Assembly (NCBI RefSeq): GCF_027625935.1
Contig: NZ_CP115300.1
Span: forward strand, 7,192,001-7,256,000
From: Streptomyces camelliae
Lineage (GTDB): Bacteria; Actinomycetota; Actinomycetes; Streptomycetales; Streptomycetaceae
Length of the DNA: 64,000 nucleotides
Reading direction: 5' to 3'
Both the position numbers and the translations under genes were made by a program. The notes under the pieces were generated by a model. It had not been told where the DNA came from. It worked only from the letters and a program-made list of their open reading frames with translations, and did not search any database. How positions within the stretch are numbered: the first letter of the stretch is position 1; each line of letters starts with the position of its first letter. Positions 25,274 to 33,161 of the stretch are shown piece by piece.

Positions 25274-26053
25274 TCACTCGCCGTGGCTGTACCGGCGTAC
25301 GGCCAGCGGCAGGAACACGGCGACGAGGGCGAGGGTCCAGGCCAGCGACCCGGCGACCGGATGCGCCACCGGCCAGGCGGCGCCGTGCGGCACGGGCGCA
25401 TTGCCGAACAGGTCCCGCAGGGCCGTGGTCACCGCGCTGATCGGGTTCCACTCGGCCAGGGTCCGCAGCCAGCCCGGGAGGTGGTCCGTCGGGATGTAGG
25501 CGTCGGACAGCAGGGGCAGTACGAAGGAGGAGGCGCCGAGCTGGCCGGCCGCGTCCTCGCTGCGGGTGAGCAGGCCCAGAAAGATCCCGGCGCAGGTGCA
25601 GGCGAACCGGAAGAGCAGCAGCAGCCCCACGGCGCCGGCGGCCCCGGCCGCGGACCCCTCGATCCGCCACCCCACCGCGAGCCCCACCAGCAGCAGCGGC
25701 ACGGTGCCGATCGCCGTGACCACGAGGTCGGCCACGGCTTGCCCGAGGGGTACGGCAGCCCGGCTCACCGGCATCGTCCGGAACCGGTCCATCACGCCGC
25801 GGTGCGTGTCCGCGGCGGCCTGGAACATGCCGGTCATCAGCCCGCCGGCCGCGGTCGCGACCAGCAGCCCGGGTACCAGGAACGCGCGGTACTCGCGGCC
25901 GGGCATCGCCAGCGCGCTGCCGAAGACATAGCCGAAGAACAGCAGCATGTTGACCGGCATCAGCTGGGTCAGGATCGCCAGGCCCGGACTGTTCCGGACC
26001 CGGCGCAGCTGCCGTCCGGTCATCGCCAGACCGTCGTACGCCAACGCGCTCAT
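25274..26053 (-). CDS. ABC-2 type exporter permease (DrrB family)
   Basis: 259 residues with six hydrophobic helices, N-terminal ALAYDGLAMTGRQLRRVRNSPG and the ABC-2 loop MDRFRTMPVSRAAV. It forms the membrane half of a drug or small-molecule exporter with the ATPase encoded just upstream. The ATG at 26053 overlaps the ATPase stop (ATGA), so subunits are made together. Controlled with the ATPase by the adjacent TetR, as inferred from its operators. Confidence 0.92.
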   Translation of the reverse strand: MSALAYDGLAMTGRQLRRVRNSPGLAILTQLMPVNMLLFFGYVFGSALAMPGREYRAFLVPGLLVATAAGGLMTGMFQAAADTHRGVMDRFRTMPVSRAAVPLGQAVADLVVTAIGTVPLLLVGLAVGWRIEGSAAGAAGAVGLLLLFRFACTCAGIFLGLLTRSEDAAGQLGASSFVLPLLSDAYIPTDHLPGWLRTLAEWNPISAVTTALRDLFGNAPVPHGAAWPVAHPVAGSLAWTLALVAVFLPLAVRRYSHGE

Positions 26054-27006
26054 GCGGCGCACTCCTTGAGGTCCGTGGATCCCTCGGTGAGCCGGAGGAA
26101 GACGTCGTCGAGGGTGGGCGGGCGCAGGCTCGCGTCAAGCAACGGCACGCCCGCCGCGTCGAGTTCGCGCACCAGGCGTGGCAGGGTCAGTGTCGGGTCG
26201 GTGGTGACCGCGCCGACGGAGTTCCGCTCCCGGTCGAACACCGGCTCGCTGCCGGTGAGTTGATCGAGCACGGCCGCTGCCTTCGGCAGTGCGTCCCCGT
26301 CCGCGACCACGGCCTGAGCGAACGACCCGACGAGCGCCTTGAGTTCGGCGGGGGAGCCGCTGTGGGCCACCCGCCCCTGGTCCATCAGGACGACGTCGTC
26401 GGCGAGTTGGTCGGCCTCCTCCAGGTACTGCGTGGTCAGCAGCACGGTCGTGCCGTCCGCCTGCAGCTCGCGCACCGCCTGCCAGATGCGGGTGCGGCTG
26501 GCCGGGTCGAGGCCGGTGGTCGGCTCGTCGAGGAAGAGCACCTCGGGCCGGCGGATCAGACTCGCGGCCAGATCCAGCCGGCGCCGCATGCCGCCCGAGT
26601 AGGTCGACGCCTTGCGGCCGGCCGCCTCGGTCAGCCCGAAGCGCTCCAGCAGCTCGTCGGCCCGCACGGCCGGTCCACGGACCCGGTGCAGCCGGGCGAA
26701 CAGCCGCAGGTTCTCCCGGCCGGTGAGGTCGCCGTCCACCGAGGCGTACTGCCCGGTGACCCCGATCCGGCTCCGCACGGCGGCCGCCTCCCGCACCAGG
26801 TCGTGCCCGGCGACCCGCGCCGAGCCGGCGTCCGGCCGCAGCAGTGTCGTCAGCAGCCGTACGGCCGTCGTCTTCCCGGCGCCGTTCGGGCCGAGCAGCC
26901 CGCAGACCGTCCCCCGAACCACCGCCAGATCCAGCCCGCGCAGGGCGTGAACAGCGCCGAAGCGCTTCTCCAGCCCTTCACTAAGTACAGCGTACGTAGA
27001 AGTCAT
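26050..27006 (-). CDS. ABC exporter ATP-binding protein (DrrA family)
   Basis: 318 residues: Walker A GPNGAGKTTAV, signature YSGGMRRRLDLAA, Walker B VLFLDEPTTGLDP, H-loop-like TTQYLEEADQL, and a C-terminal DUF4162 extension typical of DrrA. It energises the DrrB-type permease. The start at 27006 lies 20 bases left of one TetR-type palindrome, and a second one lies inside the first codons, so repression would block both initiation and early elongation. Confidence 0.93.
   Translation of the reverse strand: MTSTYAVLSEGLEKRFGAVHALRGLDLAVVRGTVCGLLGPNGAGKTTAVRLLTTLLRPDAGSARVAGHDLVREAAAVRSRIGVTGQYASVDGDLTGRENLRLFARLHRVRGPAVRADELLERFGLTEAAGRKASTYSGGMRRRLDLAASLIRRPEVLFLDEPTTGLDPASRTRIWQAVRELQADGTTVLLTTQYLEEADQLADDVVLMDQGRVAHSGSPAELKALVGSFAQAVVADGDALPKAAAVLDQLTGSEPVFDRERNSVGAVTTDPTLTLPRLVRELDAAGVPLLDASLRPPTLDDVFLRLTEGSTDLKECAA
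26982..26998. promoter_or_regulatory. TetR-type operator, site 2 (inside exporter ATPase gene)
   Basis: TAAGTACAGCGTACGTA, a 17-base imperfect copy of the palindrome at 27025-27041. It sits at codons 3-9 of the ATPase gene. Centres of the two sites are 43 bases apart, close to four helical turns, favouring cooperative binding on one face. Confidence 0.6.
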
Positions 27007-27024
27007 GGCTCGACCATAGCGCAC

Positions 27025-27041
27025 TACGTACGGCGTACGTA
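27025..27041. promoter_or_regulatory. TetR-type operator, site 1
   Basis: TACGTACGGCGTACGTA: perfect 7-base arms with a 3-base spacer, in the 63-base gap between the divergent ABC exporter and TetR genes. It is the expected place for autoregulation and exporter control by the TetR at 27070. Confidence 0.75.
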
Positions 27042-27069
27042 ACTAGGATGGTGAACGAGGTGATGACCG

Positions 27070-27792
27070 ATGGCAGTCCGAGGGGCCGTCCCCGAGGTGA
27101 TCTGGGCGCGCCCCGAGCGCACCGGGCGGGGTCCGAAGCCGGCGTACACCCGCGACGACATCGCGGCCGCCGCCGTCCGGATCGCCGACGAGCGGGGGCT
27201 GGACGCGGTGTCGATGCGGCACGTCGCGGCGGAGCTGGGCTGCGGCACCATGTCGCTGTACAACTACGTCCCCCGCAAGGAGGACCTGTACGAGCTGATG
27301 ATGGACGCGGTCAGCGCGGAACAGGTCCCGTGGCAGCCGAGCGGGGACTGGCGGGCCGACCTGATCCGGGTGGCGCGCGACACGCGGGCGCTGATGCACC
27401 GGCATCCCTGGGTGCCGCGCCTGATGTCCCCGGTCTACGGCTTCAGCCCGCATGCCCTGCGGTATCTGGAGCACTGCCTGGCCTGTCTGGATCCGCTGGA
27501 GGCGTCGTACGGCACCAAGCTGGAGCTCATCGCGATGCTGAACGGCGTGGTGACGACGTACGTCCGCAATGAGCTCGACACGGCGGAGCGGGTGCGGGCG
27601 CTGCCGTGGTCCGAGGACGAGGAGAACGCGGTGCGGATCGCCTATCTCGGGGGGCAGGTCGCCTCCGGTGCGTATCCGAGGATGGCGGCGGCGTTCGCGG
27701 AGGATGCGGGGCCGATCGACCTGGAGGCGGTCTTCGAGCGGGCGTTGGGGCGGGTCCTCGACGGCTTCACCCCGGGCAGCGACAAGAGGTGA
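27070..27792 (+). CDS. TetR repressor of the ABC exporter
   Basis: 240 residues. The N-terminal helix-turn-helix is DDIAAAAVRIADERG, VSMRHVAAELGCGTMSLYNYV. The C-terminal part (DWRADLIRVARDTRALMHRHPWV, LAMLNGVV-type helix) matches the TetR_C_1 ligand domain found in TetA/DrrR-like exporters' regulators. Divergent orientation and paired palindromes imply it represses itself and the DrrAB-like exporter until a drug-like ligand binds. Confidence 0.92.
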   Translation: MAVRGAVPEVIWARPERTGRGPKPAYTRDDIAAAAVRIADERGLDAVSMRHVAAELGCGTMSLYNYVPRKEDLYELMMDAVSAEQVPWQPSGDWRADLIRVARDTRALMHRHPWVPRLMSPVYGFSPHALRYLEHCLACLDPLEASYGTKLELIAMLNGVVTTYVRNELDTAERVRALPWSEDEENAVRIAYLGGQVASGAYPRMAAAFAEDAGPIDLEAVFERALGRVLDGFTPGSDKR

Positions 27793-28316
27793 ACCAGGAA
27801 CGCGGCGGGCGTCAGCTCACCCTCATCGGACAGACCTTGGAGGCGGCCCGCCGGCATGGCATCCCTCTCTGGCTGCGAGGCGGCTGGGCCATGGACTTCT
27901 TCCTCGGGGAGGTCACCCGGGAGCACGGCGACATCGACTGGTTCGCCCGGGCGAAGGATGCCGCAGCCCTCGCCGAGGTCCTCACCGCACTCGGTCACAC
28001 GCCCGTCCCCGGGCCGCCCCCCGATCTCCAGCTCGACTTCGTCAAGGACGGGCTGGACAGCAGCTTCACCTTGGTCGACCGGGATGCGGCGGGGCGAGTG
28101 GTCGTCGCGGGTGGCCCCTGGGCCGGTACTGCGTGGCCGGACGGACTGCTGGACGCCGGGCCGGGCCGGATCGGGGACATCGAGGCGCCGATCGTCGGCC
28201 CGCTCGCCCAGATCGAGATCAAGCGCATGATGCCCGTCTGGGATCCGTCCCGGCCGCGCCGTGCCAAGGACGCCGCGGACATCGCCCGGCTGGAGGCTGC
28301 CCTGCGGGGCCGTTAG
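27789..28316 (+). CDS. aminoglycoside-nucleotidyltransferase-like protein
   Basis: 175 residues with the ANT(2'')/LinB-type nucleotidyltransferase pattern: PLWLRGGWAMDFFLGEVTREH then GDIDWFA, giving the GG and paired-Asp active site, and a C-terminal KRMMPVWDPSRPRRAKDAAD helix. It may add a nucleotide to a hydroxyl of an antibiotic or other small molecule. GTG at 27789 overlaps the TetR stop (GTGA), so it is co-expressed with the regulator; a resistance role beside an exporter is a reasonable inference only. Confidence 0.8.
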   Translation: MNQERGGRQLTLIGQTLEAARRHGIPLWLRGGWAMDFFLGEVTREHGDIDWFARAKDAAALAEVLTALGHTPVPGPPPDLQLDFVKDGLDSSFTLVDRDAAGRVVVAGGPWAGTAWPDGLLDAGPGRIGDIEAPIVGPLAQIEIKRMMPVWDPSRPRRAKDAADIARLEAALRGR

Positions 28317-29467
28317 AGCAGCGCGAACTGGCCCTCCGGGCCCTCCTCGTGGTGGTCCAGGACCGACGCGGGACGCCGGGAAGCGCCCGGCACCGGCAGG
28401 ACGCCCGCCTGGCGCAGGTCGGCCGCCGTGATCGGGGCCGGGATCTTCAACTCGGCGCGCAGGGGCCGAAGTTCCGCCAGCAGAGCCAGGACCGTGATCA
28501 GCTCCAGCAACTCCGACGTCCAGGGCTGCGGCCAGGTCGCCGGGCGGATCGCCGCGAGCGTGCCGGCGTCGGACGGGGTCGTACGGGCCGCGAACCAGGC
28601 CTCCAGGACCCGGACTCCGGCCACCTCGTACTCCCAGGCCTGTGGCGGGACGGGGGAGATACGTCCCTCGTCCAGGTGGAGGGTCTCCTCCTCCGGGTCG
28701 TAGTGCAGGGTGAGGGGGAGGCTCGGCAGGGGCGCGCGGACGTACGGCCGCCGGCCGCCGGGCAGCTTGGGGCGTTCGCCGTCGCGGCGCAGCAGCCACA
28801 GCATGCGGTGGCCCAACTCCGTGCCCCGGTCCCACACGTCGGCGTCCGAGGTGAGCGGGACGGTGAGATCCGGGCGGACCGTCGCCAGGATCCAGGCCAG
28901 CAGGTCCGGTGGGGTGGGCAGGGAGCCGAGGCGGTCGGCGAGGTGGTCCGACAGACCTGGGGCGAGGTTGGGTTCCGTGCCGTTCGGGCGGCGGAACAGC
29001 GGGCGGACGCGGCCCGTGCGGAGGGTGGGCAGGAGCGAGGTCGCCAGCAGGGGCGTGGTCTCGTCGGCCGTCTCCACGACGAACACCTGCCGCTCGTCCG
29101 CCACCCGCCACAGCTCCGGGCGGGCCGTGTCGATCAGCCGGTGGTCCGGGATCAGCCACTGTTCGTCGAAGGGTGCCGCCAGCACCCGTACCGGCTCCGC
29201 GCACGGGCCCTCGGCGCGGGCCAGCCGCTCCGTGCCGGTCGGCTGGCCCGGCAACTGGCCCACCGCCGAGTCGAGGGTACGGGCCCGGCTCGGCTCGAAC
29301 AGGGCCCGCCGCTCGGCGCCTTCGGCCTTCAGCAGCGCGTTCCAGCGGGCCTTCAGCGAAGCCGCGTCGGGCGCCGCCGGCCAGGCACGGCCCGGCCGTA
29401 GCGGTGCGACGGACCACGGCATGAGGTCCGCCAGCAGCGGAGCGTCGTCGTACGTCACGCAGGGCAT
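28313..29467 (-). CDS. orphan type ISP restriction enzyme C-terminal (specificity) domain-like protein
   Basis: 384 residues resembling the C-terminal target-recognition part of type ISP restriction/modification enzymes: LLADLMPWSVAPLRPGRAWP, FEPSRARTLDSAV, FDEQWLIPDHRLIDTARPELW, LLPTLRTGRVRPLFRR, and a late YEVAGVRVLEAW. The nuclease, helicase and methyltransferase parts of a full enzyme (about 1500 residues) are absent here and nearby. It ends inside the stop region of the convergent nucleotidyltransferase. In streptomycetes such stand-alone copies are, as I recall, annotated as type ISP enzymes; an R-M function alone is unlikely. Confidence 0.65.
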   Translation of the reverse strand: MPCVTYDDAPLLADLMPWSVAPLRPGRAWPAAPDAASLKARWNALLKAEGAERRALFEPSRARTLDSAVGQLPGQPTGTERLARAEGPCAEPVRVLAAPFDEQWLIPDHRLIDTARPELWRVADERQVFVVETADETTPLLATSLLPTLRTGRVRPLFRRPNGTEPNLAPGLSDHLADRLGSLPTPPDLLAWILATVRPDLTVPLTSDADVWDRGTELGHRMLWLLRRDGERPKLPGGRRPYVRAPLPSLPLTLHYDPEEETLHLDEGRISPVPPQAWEYEVAGVRVLEAWFAARTTPSDAGTLAAIRPATWPQPWTSELLELITVLALLAELRPLRAELKIPAPITAADLRQAGVLPVPGASRRPASVLDHHEEGPEGQFALL

Positions 29468-29492
29468 GGTAAGGCCTGAGCGGGACCCGGGA

Positions 29493-30242
29493 TCAGGTCG
29501 CCTCCAGGGTCACCGTGAACGAGAAGCGGTCCCCCCGATAGTGGATCACCGCCACGTCCAGCACCCTCCCCTCGGTGTCGTACGTCACACCCGTGTAGTG
29601 CAGGATCGGGCTGAGCAGCGGGACTTGGAGGAGGCGGGCGGTGTCCGGGTCGGCGAGGCGGGCCTCGACCGTGTCCGTGATGCGGCTGATGTCCGCCCCG
29701 ACCACGTCCCGCAGCACCTTCGTCATCGGCCAGCGGATCAGGTCCTCCAGGTCGACGCGGGCGGCCAGTTCGGGGCGGATGTGGTTGACGGCGTGGTTCG
29801 TCGGCTCGCCGGTCTTCTCGTCGCTGCGCAGCCGGTGGTACGTCGCCACCTCCGCGAGATCCGGGAAGTACTCGGCGAAGGGTGCCGGCACCGGCACCGT
29901 GCCGTGGTCCAGCAGCTCGGTCGTCATGCCGGACTGCTGGGCCACGATGGCGTCCACCGAGCCCAGCAGCCGCACCGGGGCGCCCCGCCGGACGCCGGGC
30001 TCGATGAACGTGCCGCGTCGCCGGTGCCGGCTGATCAGCCCCTCGTCCTCCAGTTCCTTCAGCGCCTGCCGCATGGTCAGCACGCTCACCCCGTAGTGCT
30101 CCGCCAGCTGTTCCTCGGTGGGCAGCCGCAGCGGGTCCTCGGGCGAGCGGCCGAGTATCGAGGCGCGCAGGGACTGCGACACCTGGTACCAGAGCGGCAG
30201 CTTGCGGTTCAGGACGATCGAGTCCGGGGCGAAGGAGGTCAC
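29493..30242 (-). CDS. GntR/HutC-type transcriptional regulator
   Basis: 249 residues. The N-terminal winged helix includes LPLWYQVSQSLRASILG and RLPTEEQLAEHYGVSVLTMR, then LISRHRRRGTFIEPG. The UTRA ligand domain follows (LRSDEKTGEPTNHAVNHI, ILHYTGVTYDTEGRVLDVAV). It lies 45 bases downstream of hmgA on the same strand and may be co-transcribed with it, so a role in aromatic amino acid catabolism is plausible. Confidence 0.9.
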   Translation of the reverse strand: MTSFAPDSIVLNRKLPLWYQVSQSLRASILGRSPEDPLRLPTEEQLAEHYGVSVLTMRQALKELEDEGLISRHRRRGTFIEPGVRRGAPVRLLGSVDAIVAQQSGMTTELLDHGTVPVPAPFAEYFPDLAEVATYHRLRSDEKTGEPTNHAVNHIRPELAARVDLEDLIRWPMTKVLRDVVGADISRITDTVEARLADPDTARLLQVPLLSPILHYTGVTYDTEGRVLDVAVIHYRGDRFSFTVTLEAT

Positions 30243-30287
30243 ACGGCTATCCGTACCTTTCGATGAACATCGGGCGCAACAGAGGTG

Positions 30288-31598
30288 TCACGCGCGGAAG
30301 TGGGGCTCAAGTCCCCGCCACACGTCGTCGTAGCGCTGCTGGAGGTGATCGGCGCCCGCCGCCTGCGGGGTGAGGGTCACCGGCCAGCGGGTCTCGAACA
30401 TGAAGGCCAGCCCGTCGTCGATCTTCTGCGGCTTCAGCTCGGCCGCGCTCGCCCGGTCGAAGGTCTCCCGGTCCGGGCCGTGCGCCGACATCATGTTGTG
30501 CAGTGAGCCGCCGCCCGGCACGAAGCCCTCCGCCTTGGCGTCGTAGGCGCCCTCGATCAGGCCCATGTACTCGCTCATCACGTTCCGGTGGAAGTACGGC
30601 GGCCGGAAGGTGTCCTCGCCCACCAGCCAGCGCGGCGCGAAGACGACGAAGTCGACACCGGCCAGACCGGGGGTGTCGGACGGGGAGGTCAGGACCGTGA
30701 AGATGGACGGGTCCGGGTGGTCGTAGGAGATGGTGCCGATCACATTGAACCGGCGCAGGTCATAGACGTACGGCACATGGTTGCCGTGCCAGGCGACCAC
30801 GTCGAGCGGGGAGTGGTCGTAGACCGCCGTCCAGAGGTTGCCGCAGAACTTGTTCACCACCTCCACCGGGCCCGTCACGTCCTCGTACGCGGCGACCGGT
30901 GCCCGGAAGTCCCGGGCGTTGGCCAGCCCGTTGGCGCCGATCGGGCCGAGGTCGGGGAGGCGGAAGGGGGCACCGTAGTTCTCGCACACATAGCCCCGGG
31001 CGGAATCATCCAGCAGGAGCACACGGAAGCGCACCCCGCGTGGGATCAGCGCCACCTGGGCCGGTTCCACGGCGAGCAGGCCGAACTCCGTGTGCAGCAG
31101 CAGTCCGCCGCGCTCCGGCACGATCAGCAGCTCGCCGTCGGCGTCGGAGAAGACCCGCTCCATCGAGGCGTTGGCGTGGTACAGGTGCACGGCCATACCG
31201 GTGCGCTGGGTCGCGTCGCCGTTGCCGCCGAGCGTCCACAGACCGACGAGGAAGTCCGTACCGGCGGGCGGCTCGGGCAGCGGGTTCCAGCGCAGCCGGT
31301 TGGGGTCGGGCACGGCTTCGGTGAAGGGTGCCGTACGGATCGCGCCGTTGCCGGTGCGGGTGAACGCGGGGTGGGCGGCCGACGGGCGGATGCGGTAGAG
31401 CCAGGAGCGGCGGTTGTGTGCCCGGGGCTCGGTGAACGCCGAGCCGCTCAGCTGCTCCGCGTAGAGGCCGAGCGGCGCGCGCTGCGGCGAGTTGCGGCCC
31501 TCGGGCAGGGCGCCCGGCACCGCCTCGGAGGCGTGTTCGTTGCCGAACCCGGTCAGATACGACAGTCCCGCGGCGGTCTTCCGCGTGTCCCCGCTCAT
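30288..31598 (-). CDS. hmgA: homogentisate 1,2-dioxygenase
   Basis: 436 residues, the normal length. Family blocks: [34 protein letters not shown] N terminus, YNHDGDFL-equivalent [29 protein letters not shown] and [15 protein letters not shown] carrying the iron-binding His/Glu/His. It opens the homogentisate ring to maleylacetoacetate in tyrosine and phenylalanine breakdown. ATG at 31598 has a clear RBS (AAGGGAGCG). Loss of such enzymes causes brown pyomelanin in streptomycetes. Confidence 0.96.
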   Translation of the reverse strand: MSGDTRKTAAGLSYLTGFGNEHASEAVPGALPEGRNSPQRAPLGLYAEQLSGSAFTEPRAHNRRSWLYRIRPSAAHPAFTRTGNGAIRTAPFTEAVPDPNRLRWNPLPEPPAGTDFLVGLWTLGGNGDATQRTGMAVHLYHANASMERVFSDADGELLIVPERGGLLLHTEFGLLAVEPAQVALIPRGVRFRVLLLDDSARGYVCENYGAPFRLPDLGPIGANGLANARDFRAPVAAYEDVTGPVEVVNKFCGNLWTAVYDHSPLDVVAWHGNHVPYVYDLRRFNVIGTISYDHPDPSIFTVLTSPSDTPGLAGVDFVVFAPRWLVGEDTFRPPYFHRNVMSEYMGLIEGAYDAKAEGFVPGGGSLHNMMSAHGPDRETFDRASAAELKPQKIDDGLAFMFETRWPVTLTPQAAGADHLQQRYDDVWRGLEPHFRA

Positions 31599-31619
31599 GA
31601 TCGCTCCCTTGCGCTCCTG

Positions 31620-31643
31620 ATTCCTATGTATCACCGTAGGAAT
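31620..31643. promoter_or_regulatory. inverted repeat upstream of hmgA
   Basis: Perfect 7-base arms ATTCCTA (31620-31626) and TAGGAAT (31637-31643) around a 10-base spacer, centred about 33 bases before the hmgA start and AT-richer than its surroundings. A likely operator; the GntR encoded next to hmgA is a candidate binder. Confidence 0.5.
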
Positions 31644-31761
31644 GTGTGGGGGTGGGCGCAAGAGGGGATCGCTCTCCTCCGTCCGGGGGATCACACGGCC
31701 TGGCCGGAACCCGACTTCAGGTGGATCCGGACGACCGGAACGTTGTTCTACTCTCGCGGGC

Positions 31762-32376
31762 ATGCCGTCGACGCCGTGGATCCGCAGCACCCTCACCGCG
31801 CTCGCGGTGTGCGTCCTGCTGCCGCTCGGAGCGGCCGGCTGCGCGACCGGTCACCCCCGGGCGAGCGTGCAGTCGCCCTCGCCGGTCGGCAAGGTCCTGG
31901 ACGACACCGACGAGTCCGGCCGGCATCTGCGCGAGGTCGACCGGAAGGACGCACCCGAGGTCGGTGTCGAGGTGACGCCGGACCCGCGCGACGGCTGGGA
32001 CGTGCGCCTGACCTTCCGCCACTTCCACTGCTCCGGGCCCGGCGCCGGCCGCACGGCGGTCGCCGGCCGCGGACTCGCGTACCTCTTCGTCGACGGCCGT
32101 GAGGCCGCCCGGCTGCGCACCCCGGACTACCACCTGCCCGGCCGCCTCGTCCCGCACGGCACCCACCACGTGACCGCGCGCCTGTACGCCGACGACGGCA
32201 CCGCGTGGGCCGTCCACGGCAAGCCGGTCCAGAGCACCGCCGACATCACCGTGTCGGACCCGGATCCCGCGCCGACCGCCACCCCCACCGCCCCCGTGCA
32301 GAGCCCCACGCACACGCCCACGCGGAGTCCCGGGGCGTCGGCCGCGCCCACGATGGGCGGCTCCCCGGTGCGATGA
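31762..32376 (+). CDS. secreted lipoprotein
   Basis: 204 residues. Signal peptide [22 protein letters not shown] ends at a lipobox-like LGAAGC (Cys27). The mature part has one beta-sandwich-like region ([46 protein letters not shown]) and a Thr/Pro-rich tail with [14 protein letters not shown]. The fold suggests a binding or structural role on the outer face of the membrane; no enzyme motif is seen. Divergent from hmgA. Confidence 0.75.
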   Translation: MPSTPWIRSTLTALAVCVLLPLGAAGCATGHPRASVQSPSPVGKVLDDTDESGRHLREVDRKDAPEVGVEVTPDPRDGWDVRLTFRHFHCSGPGAGRTAVAGRGLAYLFVDGREAARLRTPDYHLPGRLVPHGTHHVTARLYADDGTAWAVHGKPVQSTADITVSDPDPAPTATPTAPVQSPTHTPTRSPGASAAPTMGGSPVR

Positions 32377-32441
32377 GTGCATCGACCACTGTTTTCCGTA
32401 GGGGAGGGTGAGGTTCACCGGACCGCAGGCGGAGAGGCATC

Positions 32442-33059
32442 ATGAAGCCCGTGCCCCACGCGACATCGCTCCGCCGTGCGCCCGTTCAGCGCCGCAGCGC
32501 CGAACGGCTGACCAGGATCCTCGACGCCTGCGCCGAACTCCTCGACGAGGTCGGCTACGACGACCTGAGCACCCGCGCGGTCGCGCTGCGCGCCGGTGTG
32601 CCCATCGGCTCCGTCTACCGCTTCTTCGGCAACAAGCGGCAGATGGCCGACGCCCTCGCCCAGCGCAACCTGGAGCGCTACACCGAGCGCGTCACCGAGC
32701 GGCTGAAGCAGGCGCGCGCGGGGGACTGGCGGGCCGCGATGGACGCCGTCCTGGACGAGTACCTCGCGATGAAACGCACGGCGCCCGGCTTCTCGCTGGT
32801 CGACTTCGGCAATCAGATACCGGTCGGCACCCGCCATGCCGAACCCAACACTCGCGTCGCCGACCGGCTGATCCGGCTGCTCTCCGGCTATGTCGGCCGC
32901 ACCCCGGACGAGGATCTGCGCCGGGTCTTCCTGGTCGCCGTGGAGAGCGCCGACGCCCTCGTCCAGCTGGCCTTCCGCACGGATCCGGAGGGTGACGAGG
33001 CGATCATCGCCGAGACGCGCGAGCTGCTGCGGGCGTATCTGGGGCGCGTGCTGGACTGA
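32442..33059 (+). CDS. TetR family regulator
   Basis: 205 residues; helix-turn-helix ILDACAELLDEVGYDDLSTR, AVALRAGVPIGSVYRFFGNK. The C-terminal part (DWRAAMDAVLDEYLAMKRTAPGF) is a generic TetR ligand domain. It follows the lipoprotein gene by 65 bases and precedes the molybdopterin oxidoreductase by 102 bases; the palindrome at 33098 in that gap is a candidate operator. Confidence 0.9.
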   Translation: MKPVPHATSLRRAPVQRRSAERLTRILDACAELLDEVGYDDLSTRAVALRAGVPIGSVYRFFGNKRQMADALAQRNLERYTERVTERLKQARAGDWRAAMDAVLDEYLAMKRTAPGFSLVDFGNQIPVGTRHAEPNTRVADRLIRLLSGYVGRTPDEDLRRVFLVAVESADALVQLAFRTDPEGDEAIIAETRELLRAYLGRVLD

Positions 33060-33097
33060 GTCCGCCCGGGAAGTCGCACGCGGGGACTCCCCTCCGT

Positions 33098-33115
33098 GCG
33101 TACCGGTCGGTATGC
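33098..33115. promoter_or_regulatory. palindromic operator before the molybdopterin oxidoreductase
   Basis: GCGTACCGGTCGGTATGC, an 18-base palindrome with one mismatched pair, 46 bases before the GTG at 33162. The core resembles the ACCGACCGGTCGGT-type sites at 62140 and 56667. Confidence 0.55.
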
Positions 33116-33161
33116 TCGGCGGCCCGGACCAGCTGCCCGCGCCCCGCCCCTGGGAGGACCC

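Noticed and set aside
28313..29467. A functional restriction-modification system
   Set aside because: Only a specificity-like domain is present; no methyltransferase, nuclease or translocase motifs in this gene or its neighbours.
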